Positions 50,513 to 63,389 of a stretch of 64,000 nucleotides of DNA are shown piece after piece. The translations under genes were made by a program, and so were the position numbers. Source of the DNA: Asterias amurensis (Eukaryota > Echinodermata > Asteroidea > Forcipulatida > Asteriidae); contig NC_092665.1 in the NCBI RefSeq assembly GCF_032118995.1, forward strand, positions 9,915,501-9,979,500, read 5' to 3'. The notes under the pieces are model-generated. The model had not been told where the DNA came from and did no database searches. It was given only the letters and a program-made list of their open reading frames with translations. How positions within the stretch are numbered: the stretch's first letter is position 1; the number at the start of each line of letters is the position of its first letter.

Positions 50513-53500
50513 ATGATTAATGCTTGCTGTATCATCTGCCATGACTACTTTGAAGGAGACACAGTCGTCATGGCTTGCCCTTGTGGACACACTTTCCACG
50601 AGGAATGGTAAGATAGTTTGACCACAAACCAGTTAACTCCTTGTTGAATAAATGGGTTCCATTAACACTAGTCTTTTTGCTCTCAATGTTATGTAAACAA
50701 GTGCCTCTTGGAAGAGTGACTGTTTTATAGACAATAGGGCCTACATGGACAATGTATGTAGGTTTAATGCTGTGGGAGCCAGATACAAATTGTAGGGCCA
50801 AAATCAAAATTCAGTTAAAAACAAATTATACATTTCGTAGACGATCTTGTCCCCTAATTTCTGCCCTTAATAAAACTTGTCATCAGCATTTTATGCGAGA
50901 GCAGAACCTCAGAATATCTACGTACATGTAGCCAAAAACTGTTGTGTAAAGTTTTATGTGCTTGTGTGTTTAAGCCAAGAACAGCTATTGAAAACTGGGC
51001 TTCTGGTTGGAGACCTTTGACCTAAAAAATATGCATCATTTGAGTATTATTTTGTTCTTTGGTGCATAGATCATAATGTAAAGTAAATCAATATTTAAAA
51101 GTCAAAATTTGGGGTGGTTGGGTGGGTCACACTTATTTAGAAATTTGTAAACATTGACTGTTATAAATGGCCCCTTAGACTGCAGGACTTGCAATCATGC
51201 ATCAAGGTTGTGGGTTTGAATCCCCCGAGCTAACCGCTGATTTAACAATGACTAGAATTAGAAGTATTGGATTAGAATTAGAAAGAAGTATTGTCTTCTA
51301 GTTGCTGAATTACAATTTCTGAATGATTTGTGCGATTCATGTTAAACCAATGTTTGTGAGAGAGGGATTGGCTGTTGCCTCTTGGTGTTTTCCCCTTGTG
51401 GAAGTTTGCTAAGTTTCCTTGACAGGAAGATCATCAAAAAACAAAAAACTGATCATGTTAGCCTTGAATTTGATCGTCTAGAGGCTAAATTTTTATCATA
51501 AAATCGCAAGCAACCTTTGGGAAAGACAACTGGCGCCCCAAACAGTGGTCGTAGGTTTTGGGTTCTCTCATGTGAAAGGGGCTAATGTACATTATACATG
51601 TATTAGGATACGGCTAGCACAAAACTAGGGCTTTCCCTGTACATTAAGCCTTACGTCAAAGTTGTTATCCATGGCAAGAAGAGCTGTGAAATTAGGCCAA
51701 TTTTGCGTTACATGATAATTACTAGCTTATTTTTTGGGGGGTCAGTTTTCAGGCAAACTGAAATGCTTAATTAATTACAGGTTGGGTCATCGTCGGTAAT
51801 GACCATTGCAAAAAATATGTAAATTTGAATGTGTACAGTTGAAAGCTTACTTGATATATAGATGGTAATTGGAAAGCATCCTGCCTAATTATTTCATATG
51901 AAGTGCCCAATCACTAGAAACATCTTAAATCTGAGAAGCGATTTGTTCATGAATTATTTCTCAGATATCTGAGGGTTGGTGTTTGTTTGCAAATGCTGTA
52001 GCCAGAGATCTACATACATTATGCAGTTGGTACCTGTGGGTTGTCACCTGGCAAAATATGGATAGATTTGACATTCATGTGAAAATACTGTGAAAGTTTG
52101 GTGCTGTTTTCTCATTCCAGATGAAACATTCACAAGTGACTTTTATTATCTTTCTTTATAAGTTTGCCCATATGACAAGCATCACCCTTAACATTTATGC
52201 ATGCCACAATGTAGCTTGGCTGTTGAACTACATTGTACAGTTAACACAAACTGACGATTTTACCATCTCAAGTAAAATGGGTCCAGACCTTACTTTCTAC
52301 AAATCTCCACAAATAATTGTCATCAAGTACATGTAGTAGCTTTTTCTAAGTGTCTCTTCCCATACGAGAATTCCCTTTCCATACCTGACTCTAACTGACT
52401 TGCTGACTTGTTTTTATTTGATACTGTTTATAGTCTCCTTACATGGCTGGCCAACTCAGCAACCTGTCCTCAGTGTCGTGCTAGGGCTACTCAGCGCTCT
52501 ACCATTAAGCTGTTTTTTGAAGTGGGTTCAGACGCAGGAGATATCGATCCAAGCAAACTCAAGGTGAGTTCAATCTTCTGATGTTCATTGGGACTCAACT
52601 TAATCAGTGTTTTACAAACTTCCAGGCATGCAATATTTGTTATTACTAATAATAATAATAATAATAATAATGGAAATTTATATAGCGCCTATCCATGTTA
52701 ACATGCTCCTGGGCGCTGAACAATTAAAACAAAACATATTAAAATCCAAACAATTAAAACACCCATTAGAAAATACAGTTAACATGGTTTTACCATTCTG
52801 ATAACAAATTTCCTCCTTTTTCAAAACATTGTACAAAAAAAAGGAAGATTCATTCAACTGTTCCACCCAGTGACATCACATGTCATGCATCATGAGCCAG
52901 ACTTGAGTTTTAGGCTGTTTCCACCCAGATAACTTTAATTTTAAATGAACTTTACTGGAATTGTGTCTCATTAAAGGCAGTGGACACTATTGGTAATTAC
53001 TCAAAATAATTATTCGCATAAAACCTTTCTTGGTGACAAGTAATGGGGAAAGGTTGGTGGTATAAAACATTGTGAGAAACCGCTCCCTCTGAAGTGCCAT
53101 AGTTTTGGAGAAAAAAGTAGTTTTCCCAGAATTTGATTTCGAAACCTCAAGTTTAGAACTTGAAGTCTCGAAATCAACCATCTAAACACACACAACTTCG
53201 TGTGACAAGGGTTTTCTTCTTTCATTATTATCTCGCAACTTTGATAACCGATTGAGCTCAAACTTTCACAGGTTTGTTATTTTATGCAATTGTTGAGATA
53301 CACCAACTGTGAAGGCTAGTCTTTGACAACTACCAATAGTGTCCACTGCCTTTAATTGCAAACTTTTACATGTCATAATAGAAACTGGGGAAGGCACTCA
53401 TGTACAGGCCTAATACTTCACAGAGGCAACAAAGGCCTCACAGAGGCAACAAAGGCCTTCGCCTCCATGCCTCCTGGTCATTGCCTTGGTGCCCTTGAAA

Positions 53501-56500
53501 TGCTACAGTCATGACAGTAGAAATTAACGACTTAGTGCCATGCCCTTTAAAAACAAGGCATACACTGAACAGGCCTGTATGTACACAAATGTTATATGTA
53601 CTTGGTCTTATTGGTTTGAAGTTGATCAAGGAGTAATTGACTAGAGCATAATTTGAAAATGGATGATTGACTTGTGGGTTAACATGCTGACGCTCTACCA
53701 ACTGAGCTACATGTACACTAGCCCTATGGTGGGAATGATATTTTGCCTATTTTGTCAATATGTTCAGGGGTGCCAGTCACAAGCCATGCAACCATTTACT
53801 GCTGTGTAGCCAGGGATTGCACCCAACTTAACGATAATGTGCCCTTCAACCTGGGAAGCGGAATCCAGGGGATCATCTTTACAGGGATACAACTTTGTAC
53901 TTCAGATATCAAAATACAAACAATAAACAACTTGTTAGGAAAACTGACTTGGGTAAAATTGAAATCTATTTTGGTTGAACAAAGAAAAATTCACTAGAGC
54001 GTGATTTGAATCAATGACTTCCGGGTTAACATGTTGACGCTCTACCAACATCTGAGCTGTCTAGCCCTATGTTGGCAATCTCCCTATCAGTCAATATCTT
54101 TGTTTGGGGAAGCTAGTACAATCATGCAATTTGTTAACTGCTGTGTTGCCAGGGACTACACAGTCAGTTTCCTTTGTAGTTTAAATTATTGTATCAATTA
54201 TAGAAGAATTTTGTTCAATATTTCATATTAAAGAATGAGTTACACACGTTGCAAGCGGAGCTAAAGAAGCGAGACACCGTCAAGTCGGCCCTCACTGAGG
54301 AGAACCAGAGAACTCTCAACTTAAACAAAACGCTGACCAAGAAAAATAAGGATCTAAGACACAATCTTGAGGCTGAGCAGACGACGTGTGATGCACTCAA
54401 GGTATGAAAACCCTCATCAGGGCTGGAATATTGCCTCAGGGATTGTGGTTCAAAATGTTTACTGGACCGGAATTCTTTTTACAATATGAGAATAAGAGAT
54501 ATATCTTCTTAAATCAGTTCAACATGCCTTTAAGTTAACTGTTTCTATTTAAACAAGCACTAGGGGAAGATTGATTTCAATTGTCTTTATGGTCATTTTA
54601 ATACCCGTAAAGACAATACTTAAGCCCCATTCATACTTCCTGCGAATGCGATGCGAATTGGACGTAAATTTGTCATCACAACCTTCCTTTCGCAGCGATA
54701 TTCGCAAGTGAGTTAAGCAGAGTTAAAGCCATTGGACCCTTTTGGTTCAGAAAAAAAAATTAAAGTTCACAGATTTACAAATAACTTACAGGGTTTACAG
54801 AAGGCAATGGTGAAAGACTTCTCTTGAAATATTAGTACATAAAATGCTTTACTTTTTGAGAAAACAGCAAAATGTAAATTCTCGTTAACGAGAATTACGG
54901 ATTTATTTTATAAACACATGTCATGACATGGCGAAACGCGCGGAAACAAGGGTGGGTTTTTCCGTTGTTTTCTCCCGACTCCGATGACCGAATGAGCCTT
55001 GAGTTTCACAGGTTTGTTATTTGATATAGAAGTTGTGGTACACAAAGTGTGGGCCTTGGACAACACTGTTAACCGAAAGGGTCCAATGGCTTTAAACTGC
55101 TGCAAATTATTTGTTGCGAATTTGCTGACGTCAATATTCGCTCCGCATTCGCAGGAAATATGAACCGAGCTTTAAAAGAATGGGCCTACTTCAATACTTG
55201 AATGGAACATGTAGACTTGAATGGTATTTCATCAGATCAAAGTCAACATTGTGAACAGATTATTTTTTGTTAAAGACATTGCACAGTGGGGTATCATTCT
55301 TCACTTCTCGTCATTAAAAATACACAAGACCGCCGGGCTTGCGCAGTCAAAAGTTTACAGGCCTTACACTCAGGCCTGCGATCCAGTGTAAAGTTTGAGC
55401 CCTGCCCATCATCGTAGGTACATGTACATGTAGGTAAACTATGCATCGGACTCAAGCTCTAGTGTTTCCGATCAGCAGAGTGTGTCTTTGAGTCCCAGTC
55501 GTGGCACCTGTGTCCTTGAAAAAAGTACGTTACCACAATTACTCTGTTCTTCGGATGGGACATAGGATTTATAGAGAACGTAAAAAGAACCTAGAACACA
55601 TATCTTTGAAGAGAAGAAGAAGTTAACCCCCGGTGTTTCTAGCTCACATAGCAAGCACCCTTGTTTTGTTTAAGGGATAGCACAAGACTGCCTTGCAAAC
55701 AAGGCTCAAATCAGGTTGGTACACACATGTACAATGTAGTGGTCTGTATTGGAATTAGATCTAATACCCACAAATATGAATGGCAAGATGTGGTTTCACA
55801 AGACAGACTGGTAGCTGAGGAGTGTGACCTACTACCTACTACTGACGTGTGGCAGCTACTTAATTTCACCAGAAAAAATTCTTCAGCAAGGAATGCTCAG
55901 ATTAAACCTAAGAGTATTCAGTATTTTCCTTTGCCCTTACATTTCCAGAGCAGATTTAAGAGCCATTTATTAAATATACATGTATAGCTCCATCATTGTC
56001 CATGTAGCTACAATCCTGGCCATAACCCGTTGTTATTGTGCTGTGGCACAATATGCAGCAAATCATACCAGAAAACTGGAAGCAAACCCATTCTTCTAAT
56101 CACCAGGGGAATGGATTTTTATCAACAACACACGGGACCAACTGTTTACGTACCATTTGAAGGAAAGGCAATACTGTTTCAGCGTCTTGTTTAAGGTCAC
56201 AAGTGTTGAGGCTGGGACACGAACCCACTCTAGTGGTCAAAAACGAGTGACTAGAGCTTGTGTCCTATGCCCTTGACCACTCGGCCACGACCTAACCTGT
56301 ACCCCATCTTACTTTATTGCTACCATAAACAACAAACTGTAGCAGGAAATGTTAGACTGAACCTACATGTAAGAGTGTACATTATGCAGTAGCCCTTACA
56401 CTTCGAGAGAACTAGGCAGGCACCATGCACCAAGCACCTCACACATGCTTCACTGCCATTCAGTTCAACCATGTCTGCTTTCTTTTAATAGAGTTTTATT

Positions 56501-59500
56501 TCTTCCGTTCACCCTTTTAGAAGCAGCTATCCCTACTATCGTACCAGATAGATGAAGCTAAACAAGCTAAGAAGGAAGCAAAGAGACTCCGTGAGAAGCT
56601 ACAACATCTTGAAAGGTTTAACCAAAATCAGAGAATTGCTTAGAAGAAAAATTGTGCTTAGCAACAAATAGCAGCTTAAAGATGAAATATAGTGACTGTT
56701 TTCATGAGCTGAGAAATTTAAAAAAAAAAAGGCGCTGTACACAATTTGCTTATTTTTCTGAGGTCACCAGCCATAGTATAATGTAACATGGTCCATTTGC
56801 AACTGGTTTCCTGGTAACTTTTGCTCAGACAGCAGAAGCACCCCCAGAGATGTATTTCCATCTTTTCATCTTCTTGGTGTTTTCGCCAGTTCCTTGAATC
56901 CAACTAAATCACAATGGCAGTACAGAGCTACCATCTCCCTGATTCTGCAGAAAGTTCCCTGAAAATAAACCAATCGTTCCATGTTCTGATAACAATTTTT
57001 TAAGTTCTCCCTGATTATGGAAAGTTTGCCCCTATTATGTTGAATGTAGTTCTAAATATCTCACTGGTTGCTGTACAAAATCGGCCTGATTGCAAGATGC
57101 AAATGTTGGCAGTTCTGGCTGTATTAAACAACTTATTGCAAGATGATTTTTCATGTTATGTGAAATCGTGCCCAGGGTATGTTACAATATGATAATGTCA
57201 CTAAAATAAATGACAGTGTTTTTCTTGTGTTTGTTATTCTAAACAGGTTGGAAACGGTGTTGACTAGCAGTGCTGAGGCTACAGAATCTTTACTTAAAGA
57301 ATACGGCGATGGCCCAAGAGCTGCAGGAGAGCTAGCTACATACTGTGTACTACTCAAAAGGTTTCATAATGACGGCAATGTTAATCTTACTTAAATACAT
57401 ATATTTTATGTACTATATGTATTTGGTTTGCGTTCTCAAAAGAACATAATCTAACCAGCAAGTGGATATACACATGGTGTTACCGCAAACCAAATTATAT
57501 TGCTACTGTACCTCACATTCAATGCCATGTATACCATGCCGATAAGTAGATGAGGTTGTGTCCCCCTAAACAAAATTCAATTAAATAAGATGTTCACACA
57601 CTCTTACTCTCTTGTACAAAGGTATCTCCTCCCCTCAAAATCCTTTGGGAAAAAAAAATCAAAAATTCCCAAAACACAATAGAAGGGGGTGGGGGAGCAC
57701 CAGATGCCGCATTCTTAGAATAAATATGCAACACCAAGTCCATCCAATAATTCAGTGTTTTCCCTTAGCAGTGGTCCGCTAACACACAGGTGGACCAGTC
57801 AAAAGCCTGTCCAACTAGTTCTTAAGGCTAGTTCAGTGCCGGGAAGCATCCATATTTAAATTGAAGTACAGACTACTAACAAAGCTGGAGGAGTGAAATG
57901 ATAAGCTAACTACATACATGTAGTCATGTTGGCCAGTCTAGGGCAAACCCTGCCCTAGTTTAACATGGATTTTCTGTATTGTGAAAGCAGGGGTCAATGC
58001 ATATGAATCTTAGCAAACTCTTTGAGCAATGGCACGGTGTTTATATGAGACAAAAGAAAATTAGTCTACCAGTTCCTCACTCACTAGTTAATTATTTATT
58101 CTCCCTTATTCTGGTGGTCAAACCAGCCCCTTCATTCCTCTGGCCCCACCCCTATCTTCTTAATCATTGTTTACCCCTTGGTATGGTTTGTCTGTGTGCT
58201 TTCTGCCTCTCTTTGTTTCCCTACATGCACACATTTCCACTTGAGTGCTTTTGTTACACTTTACATGTGTTCATGTTTCTTGTGTTGTCATCTATAGAAA
58301 GGGTTGAAATACAAGCCACTATTTGTTTTTGCAAATAAATACCAAAAACTGATAATGCAAAAAAGAAAATATGCATGAAAATGGATAAAACTACCCTATG
58401 AAACTTAACAAATCACAGTATATAAAAAATTGTTTTGCTGTATTCAGTATATGGTAATTAACTTTTTTTTTTGTGCGTTTCAAAAATGCCTCATTTTTAA
58501 AGGTTTTTTGAAACATTCTTTTGTAAAAGGAATTTCTAACAAATAAAAATGTACCTTGGTAACTCCAAAGTCAAAAGTACATAATTTGTACTTCTTAAGT
58601 ATTAATGCACTCTCAGGATAATATGTATGTACATGTATGTACAGTGCATATGGGATCTACATATAATTTATGACACTACTTTTGGAGTACATAAAAAAGA
58701 TTGCACATTTACGGTAATGGCAATTTCGGAATGCATAAACTAGAACGTAAATGTTTGACCTGGGCACTGAAATTACTTTACGTAATTTAGGGGTGTAGAA
58801 TCATAGAACCAACTTGTTTTGATGGTTGCTGTAAAAAAAAAGACATCAAAATATCACAGATTTAGCGAAATTTATTTATAAACCCAACAGCGTTTTTTCA
58901 GCCAGTGCAACTGTCAAATAATGATCAATCCCAACCAAGTAATATGCCTAGAACTAGGGCAAGTACTGAGTATACAGTGCAGTGCTAACAAAAATCGGTG
59001 TATATGGGTAAAAACCGTAATTAATATTCTTTATCCCGATGCAAATTTAACATACTATTAACTGTCAAATATACGTAAAATTGTTGAGCATGGTTGTACT
59101 GTAGACTGTTGCAGTGTTTATACCAACGTTTTACTGTGACTCAATCCTTCATTTAAAACAAAAAGTTGTCATTCCGTTTTGTCTTTCACAGAGAGTTTCA
59201 AGCCAACAAATTAAATCGTAAGAAGCTGAAAGAAGAGCTAGACTCGGCCAAGAAAAAGTTTTCAAATTGTTCGAAAAATGTGAGTAGATTTGAGCACCAG
59301 GGCAAGTAACAAGCCTTGGATGGTATGGATGCCACGAAGGCCATGGTCTATGTAGTTAGTCCCGTGTGATGTGCAATGCACGTAAAAGAACCCAGTTTGC
59401 CCCGGTGTCAGGACACTTCGTACCTTCATGCCACTTAGTACCCTGGACACTTCGTCAGGTACGAAGTGACTTTGGACACTTCGTACCTTGGACACTTCGT

Positions 59501-62500
59501 ACCTTCTTACAAAACAATTCATACCTTCTCACGAGTCACTTCGTACATGTCGTACCTTCTCATGAGACACTTCCTACCTTCGTACTAATTCGGGATTTCT
59601 GCATCGTTTATGATTATTTTGTGCTTTGGATCAGATGATTATGAAATAAAAGCAAATCAAACCAATTGTTACTATTTTGTTGGGACTAAGGAGCCATTTT
59701 GACGATTGTGTGATTGTTTGACTTTAAAATATTACGAAGTGTCCCAAAGGTTCAAAGTGTCCAGGTTACGAAGTGGCAAAGGTATGAAGTGTCCGACATC
59801 CTTTGCCCCTGGTGTTCGTGGTTTGATTGGCTGCATATTTCGCCACAGCACCTTGTAAATACATCACATGGTGCTATGTAAAATGTTGAAGCGTCTTAAG
59901 CGTTTCTGAATGACGGATATGTATGAGTACTCTATAAGAAGCCATTATTATTACTATAATTGTTTGAATCGGTACCTTTCTACCTATCCTTGGCTCTGCA
60001 ATCCACTTGCACTGACATCTTTTACTTTTGTACTGGTATTTAGTTATTGGCTAAAGCCCTTGAGTTAGAACGCGTCAAGAACCAGCTGAAGAGTACCGAG
60101 GAAGATCTTCGCTGTGCCCAGGAGGAAAAAAAAAATCTGAAGGACAGAGTAACACTCCTACATAAGACAATGGAATCGCCCAGTGGAGCGAGCAAGACTG
60201 CCCTCACAAGGCTCATCATGGAGAGGTAAACCTAGCCCTGGTGACCTTACACTTGTATACTTCAGTGACGTCCTGGATATCAGGGTCCAAATCTGGGGCA
60301 GAAATTTTCAAAGCTTCATAACTCAAATCTGGTCGTCATTTATTCCTCACTAATCCATCATTTTCGTGAAGTAAGTAATGCAGCTCCCAACATTAAAATA
60401 TTTCTGATTTTGATCGTATTCTCACAGTCTGCCTTGCGTACGCAAAACACACAATGCGCATATTTTGCATTGTGTTGCGTGTTAACGCTGTTACATGTAC
60501 ATGCATCTTGCATGTTGCATCTTGCATGCAAATTTATTGGCGTACCACTACTGGAACATGTTCAAAACGTGAATAATTAACGTGAAGTATTAAATGTTGA
60601 TGACATGATTCAATGTTGATGACATGATTCAATGTTGATGGCACAATTTAACGTTGATGGCACAATTTAACGTTGATGTCACAATTGAACGTTGATGATT
60701 ATTTTTAAAGACAGTAGACACTATTGGTAATTGTCAAAGACCAGTCTTCTCACTTGGTGTATCTTCACATAATTATACATAAAATGACAAACCTGTGAAA
60801 ATTTGAGTTCAATCGGTCGTCGATGTATAATAATGAAAGATAATGCGAGATAATAATGAAAGAAAAAACACCCTTGTCACACGAAGTTGTGTGCTTTCAG
60901 ATGCTTGATTTCGAGACCTCAAATTCTAAACTTGAGGTCTCAAAATCAAAGTGTCGAAATTACTTCCTGCTCGAAAACTATGGCACTTCAGAGGGAGCTG
61001 TTTCTCACAATGTTTTATACTATCAACCTCTCCCCATTACTTGTTATGAAGTAAGGTTTCATGCTAATAATTATTTTGAGTATTACCAATAATGTCCTTT
61101 AATGACTTTTTTGGAAATGACTTTAAAATGTTACACTTTTGTATCATGTTCCCCAGTCCTGCACCCTGTCAGTTCAAGCGCCCCGAGCTAAGCACCCCAG
61201 AGAATGGAGGTATCATTGACCTGGATGATACTGGCTCCCCATTCCCTGGTAACCCCTCTACACCTCGATTCGATGAAGGTCCAAGCCCAAGTACTCAGGC
61301 TAAGAGGGCATGTCATGAGTTTGACTTGCCGTTTGTCAAGACGACGTCCCTTGCTCACAAAAATAAGAAGGTACAGTATGTAATGATTAACAGTTGGGGT
61401 TGTAGCAATATAATTCCAGCCCTGTATGCTTCGTTTCTAAAAAGGGTGCGCTTTACCAAGGCATTTTTTCCCTATATTTTACTCCATAGTTATCGGTTTG
61501 TTGGAAACAACGAGTGACTGTCACTACTTCACTGTGTAGATTATTCGTGTAAGAACATATACAGCCTCTATTCTTCAGTCTCCTGACGATGACTAGAGCA
61601 GGCGATTAAGTTTATTTTCCGAATCTTAACCCTTACCCTAGTCGGGGTGTAAATCAAATTCATTATGGTTTGTCGGAACACCGAGCAGCCTAGTCTTAAC
61701 ATTGAGACCAATAATAACTGGCTCTGCAGCAGTAAAGTTAAGCATGAGTAGTTGTTACTCGATCCACTGAGCCAATAGTAGTTCAGGGCTCAAAGTTAAG
61801 CATGAGTAGTTGTTACTCGATCCACTGAGCCAATAGTAGTTCAGGGCTCAAAGTTAAGCATGAGTAGTTGTTACTCGATCCACTGAGCCAATAGTAGTTC
61901 AGGGCTCAAAGTTAAGCATGAGTAGTTGTTACTCTATCCACTGAGCCAATAGTAGTTCAGGGCTCAAAGTTAAGCATGAGTAGTTGTTACTCGATCCACT
62001 GAGCCAATAGTAGTTCAGGGCTCAAAGTTAAGCATGAGTAGTTGTTACTCGATCCACTGAGCCAATAGTAGTTCAGGGCTCAGTTTTATGCAGCTGCTTA
62101 AGCGGACAGTTTCTTGCTGAACCAAAACTATGCAGTAAACCAGTCCTTAATGGTACAATGCATGTTACAAATCATATTCTGGTAAGCAGAATTGCTTTGT
62201 GCTTGGTAAATTGTTGTCCGTAAGCAGCTCTATGAAATGGGGCTCGGGTCGGAGGAGGAACCAAAACTATGCAGTAAACCAGTCCTTAATGGTACAATGC
62301 ATGTTACAAATCATATTCTGGTAAGCAGAATTGCTTTGTGCTTGGTAAATTGTTGTCCGTAAGCAGCTCTATGAAATGGGGCTCGGGCCGGAGGAGGAGA
62401 TTTTTCCAGAACCTAAACCCCCCCCCCCCCCCCCGGTTTTCATAAATCTTCTCCGCAATAGTAGAAAAACACACAAGCTCTTACATATTACACATCTACA

Positions 62501-62746
62501 CACCACGTCAGAATCACAAGGTTAATAATGTTATATCTTTTTCTCCAGTGTAAGACTCAGAGTGAAGAGGAATCGGACGCACTTGTGACAGCAAGCATAG
62601 CAAACTCTGGTCTATTCAATAATCGCCGCCCTCTATCGGACTCCAGGAGTAACTTTCGTAAAGGCTACAATGGCATGGGAGGCCATAACACTGTTTTCAA
62701 GAAAACTGTACTTGTATCCTTTTGTTCTATTAAATTGTCTTCATAA
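50513..62746 (+). CDS. TRAIP: TRAIP, RING-type E3 ubiquitin ligase (C-terminus uncertain)
   Basis: E3 ubiquitin ligase of the replication fork; in animals it ubiquitylates the CMG helicase and DNA-protein crosslinks and acts in the nucleus. Exons: 50513-50607, 52434-52563, 54234-54401, 56521-56615, 57247-57360, 59192-59279, 60044-60225, 61157-61370, 62549-62746 (1284 nt, 427 residues to the first stop). Residues 6-46 form a RING-H2 finger (C6, C9, C24, H26, H29, C32, C43, C46), then about 220 residues of coiled coil, then a disordered tail. AVYCVLLKK-like LATYCVLLKR and YNGMGGHNTVF match the family along its length. An in-frame TAA precedes the ATG. The known family end with a PCNA-interacting motif is missing: exon 9 probably splices near 62713 to an exon outside the window, and the last residues to the TAA at 62746 are then intron read-through. 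Confidence 0.9.
51160..51445 (+). repeat. SINE-like repeat ending GGAAGATCATC(A)n
   Basis: GTGGGTTTGAATCCCCCGAG is a B-box-like motif; the body ends CCCCTTGTGGAAGTTTGC ... GGAAGATCATC plus an A-rich tail. The same 3' end occurs at 48868-48936 followed by (AAAC)n. Confidence 0.55.
52975..53351 (-). mobile_element. GGCAGTGGACAC MITE, copy 8
   Basis: Full-length with TTAA at 52971-52974 and 53352-53355; in TRAIP intron 2. Confidence 0.85.
53640..54180 (-). repeat. Two tandem inverted copies of the tRNA-like repeat
   Basis: GCTCTACCAACTGAGCTACA (53692) and GCTCTACCAACATCTGAGCT (54037) are antisense A boxes; each is followed by CTAGCCCTATG(G/T)TGG, a CAATAT-rich spacer, and TTTACTGCTGTGTAGCCAGG or a variant. 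In TRAIP intron 2, ending 55 bases before exon 3. Confidence 0.65.
54624..55171 (+). mobile_element. TTAA MITE with GCCCCATTCATAC ends, carrying a nested MITE
   Basis: Ends GCCCCATTCATACTTCCTGC and GCAGGAAATATGAACCGAGC are inverted; TTAA flanks at 54620-54623 and 55172-55175. The CGAATGCG-rich arms are split by the element at 54727-55091. Fragments of the same end occur at 12960-12975 and inside the 52-bp tandem array at 12378. Confidence 0.7.
54727..55091 (+). mobile_element. AAGCCATTGGACCC MITE nested in another MITE
   Basis: Inverted ends AGCCATTGGACCCTTTTGGTT and CCGAAAGGGTCCAATGGCT, with TTAA at 54723-54726 and 55092-55095. Confidence 0.75.
56180..56293 (-). repeat. tRNA-derived SINE copy (antisense)
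   Basis: On the minus strand GTCGTGGCCGAGTGGTCAAG begins a class II tRNA-like head, with GTGGGTTCGTGTCCCAGCC as B box. It lies in TRAIP intron 3. A body fragment of the same family is at 55482-55600. Confidence 0.7.
57420..59160. other. TRAIP intron 5 segment
   Basis: AT-rich; a frame at 57997-58338 is Cys/Leu/Phe-rich but has no family resemblance or splice context. 58700-58900 holds an inverted fragment of the 43600-43700 MITE interior (GATTTTTTTTTTACAGCAACCAT type). Confidence 0.35.
59290..59960 (+). repeat. Retroposon tail split by a GGACACTTCGTACC element
   Basis: The host repeat runs from GATGTGCAATGCACGTAAAA to CTGGTGTTCGTGG and GCGTCTTAAGCGTTTCTG. Between 59410 and 59802 lies an insert full of GGACACTTCGTACC and its inverse. 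TTTGCCCCGGTGT and TTTGCCCCTGGTGT flank the insert. Confidence 0.55.
60591..60700 (+). repeat. Short tandem repeat (19-20 bp)
   Basis: Five to six units of CAATGTTGATGACATGATT and variants, just left of MITE copy 9. Confidence 0.7.
60709..61098 (+). mobile_element. GGCAGTGGACAC MITE, copy 9
   Basis: TTAA both sides; carries a small internal duplication of ATAATGAAAGATAATGCGAG near 60825-60860. In TRAIP intron 7, just before exon 8. Confidence 0.8.
61575..61735 (+). ncRNA. Hammerhead-like motif, rearranged
   Basis: CTGACGA at 61583-61589 followed by TGACTAGAGCAGGCGATTAA gives the conserved strand and stem II; the GAAAC block is altered and the TTGAGACCAATAATAACTGG tail sits 110 bases on. Confidence 0.3.
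61737..62083 (+). repeat. 58-bp tandem array, six units
   Basis: GTTAAGCATGAGTAGTTGTT starts at 61737, 61795, 61853, 61911, 61969 and 62027, nearly identical (one T-for-G change at about 61934). It is in TRAIP intron 8. Confidence 0.9.
62121..62398 (+). repeat. 139-bp direct duplication
   Basis: ACCAAAACTATGCAGTAAAC starts at 62121 and 62260; the two units differ by about one base. A poly-C run follows at 62419. Confidence 0.85.
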
Positions 62747-63148
62747 ATACCTCGGACAGTTTCACTATTCCTATTGGTGGAGAGCGCATCACGTGGATGT
62801 GTATAAACCTTTGTTTATGACCGGTATAAAGTGTTAATTCATGGGCGTGACACGCGACCTTGCACCTATTCTTATCAGACAGTTTCTTCATTCCTATATG
62901 TCAAGAGCAACGGCTGAAACAGTTGTGCCACATCACCGATACGCGCGACGCCCACAGCATTCCCTTATAAGGAGTTGTTTACCCGAGGGCGGCGGAGGGC
63001 TTTACTATTTCATAGCTGGAGGGGTGTTGTGTTGAAAGAAATCATTTAACAATTATAATTTTTGCATTTATTTTACCTTTTGACCAAAAAGTGATCATAT
63101 TTTTGACCGAAAATGTATTTATGAATGGGAATCAAAGTGTGTCGAATC

Positions 63149-63271
63149 GGTTTTCAACTAGTAAGTGGTTAAACCCGCCGAGGCCTAGTTCTTGATAATT
63201 TACCTCGACTTCGTCTCGGTAAAATTATCAAGAACCAGGCCTCCTTGGGATTAAACCACTAGTTGAAAACC
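63149..63271. repeat. Palindromic element
   Basis: GGTTTTCAACTAG, GTGGTTAA and GAGGCCTAGTTCTTGATAAT recur inverted around a TCGACTTCGTC centre. Confidence 0.65.
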
Positions 63272-63389
63272 TCTTCACCACATATTGATTCCCTTATTAA
63301 GTATTATGTGGCCTGTCACGGCCGAGCGTATATAAACACTGAACTCGAGCATGGTATTTATTATCGGCAAGTTTGGGTTCTAGCCGCGA

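Noticed and set aside
50307..50516. Open frame with PQHTPQHTPQHT repeats before TRAIP
   Set aside because: It is a translation of the ACAGCACACACC minisatellite; the RING frame starts later with an in-frame stop upstream.
57997..58338. 113-codon frame in TRAIP intron 5
   Set aside because: Hydrophobic, low-information composition, no splice context or family resemblance.
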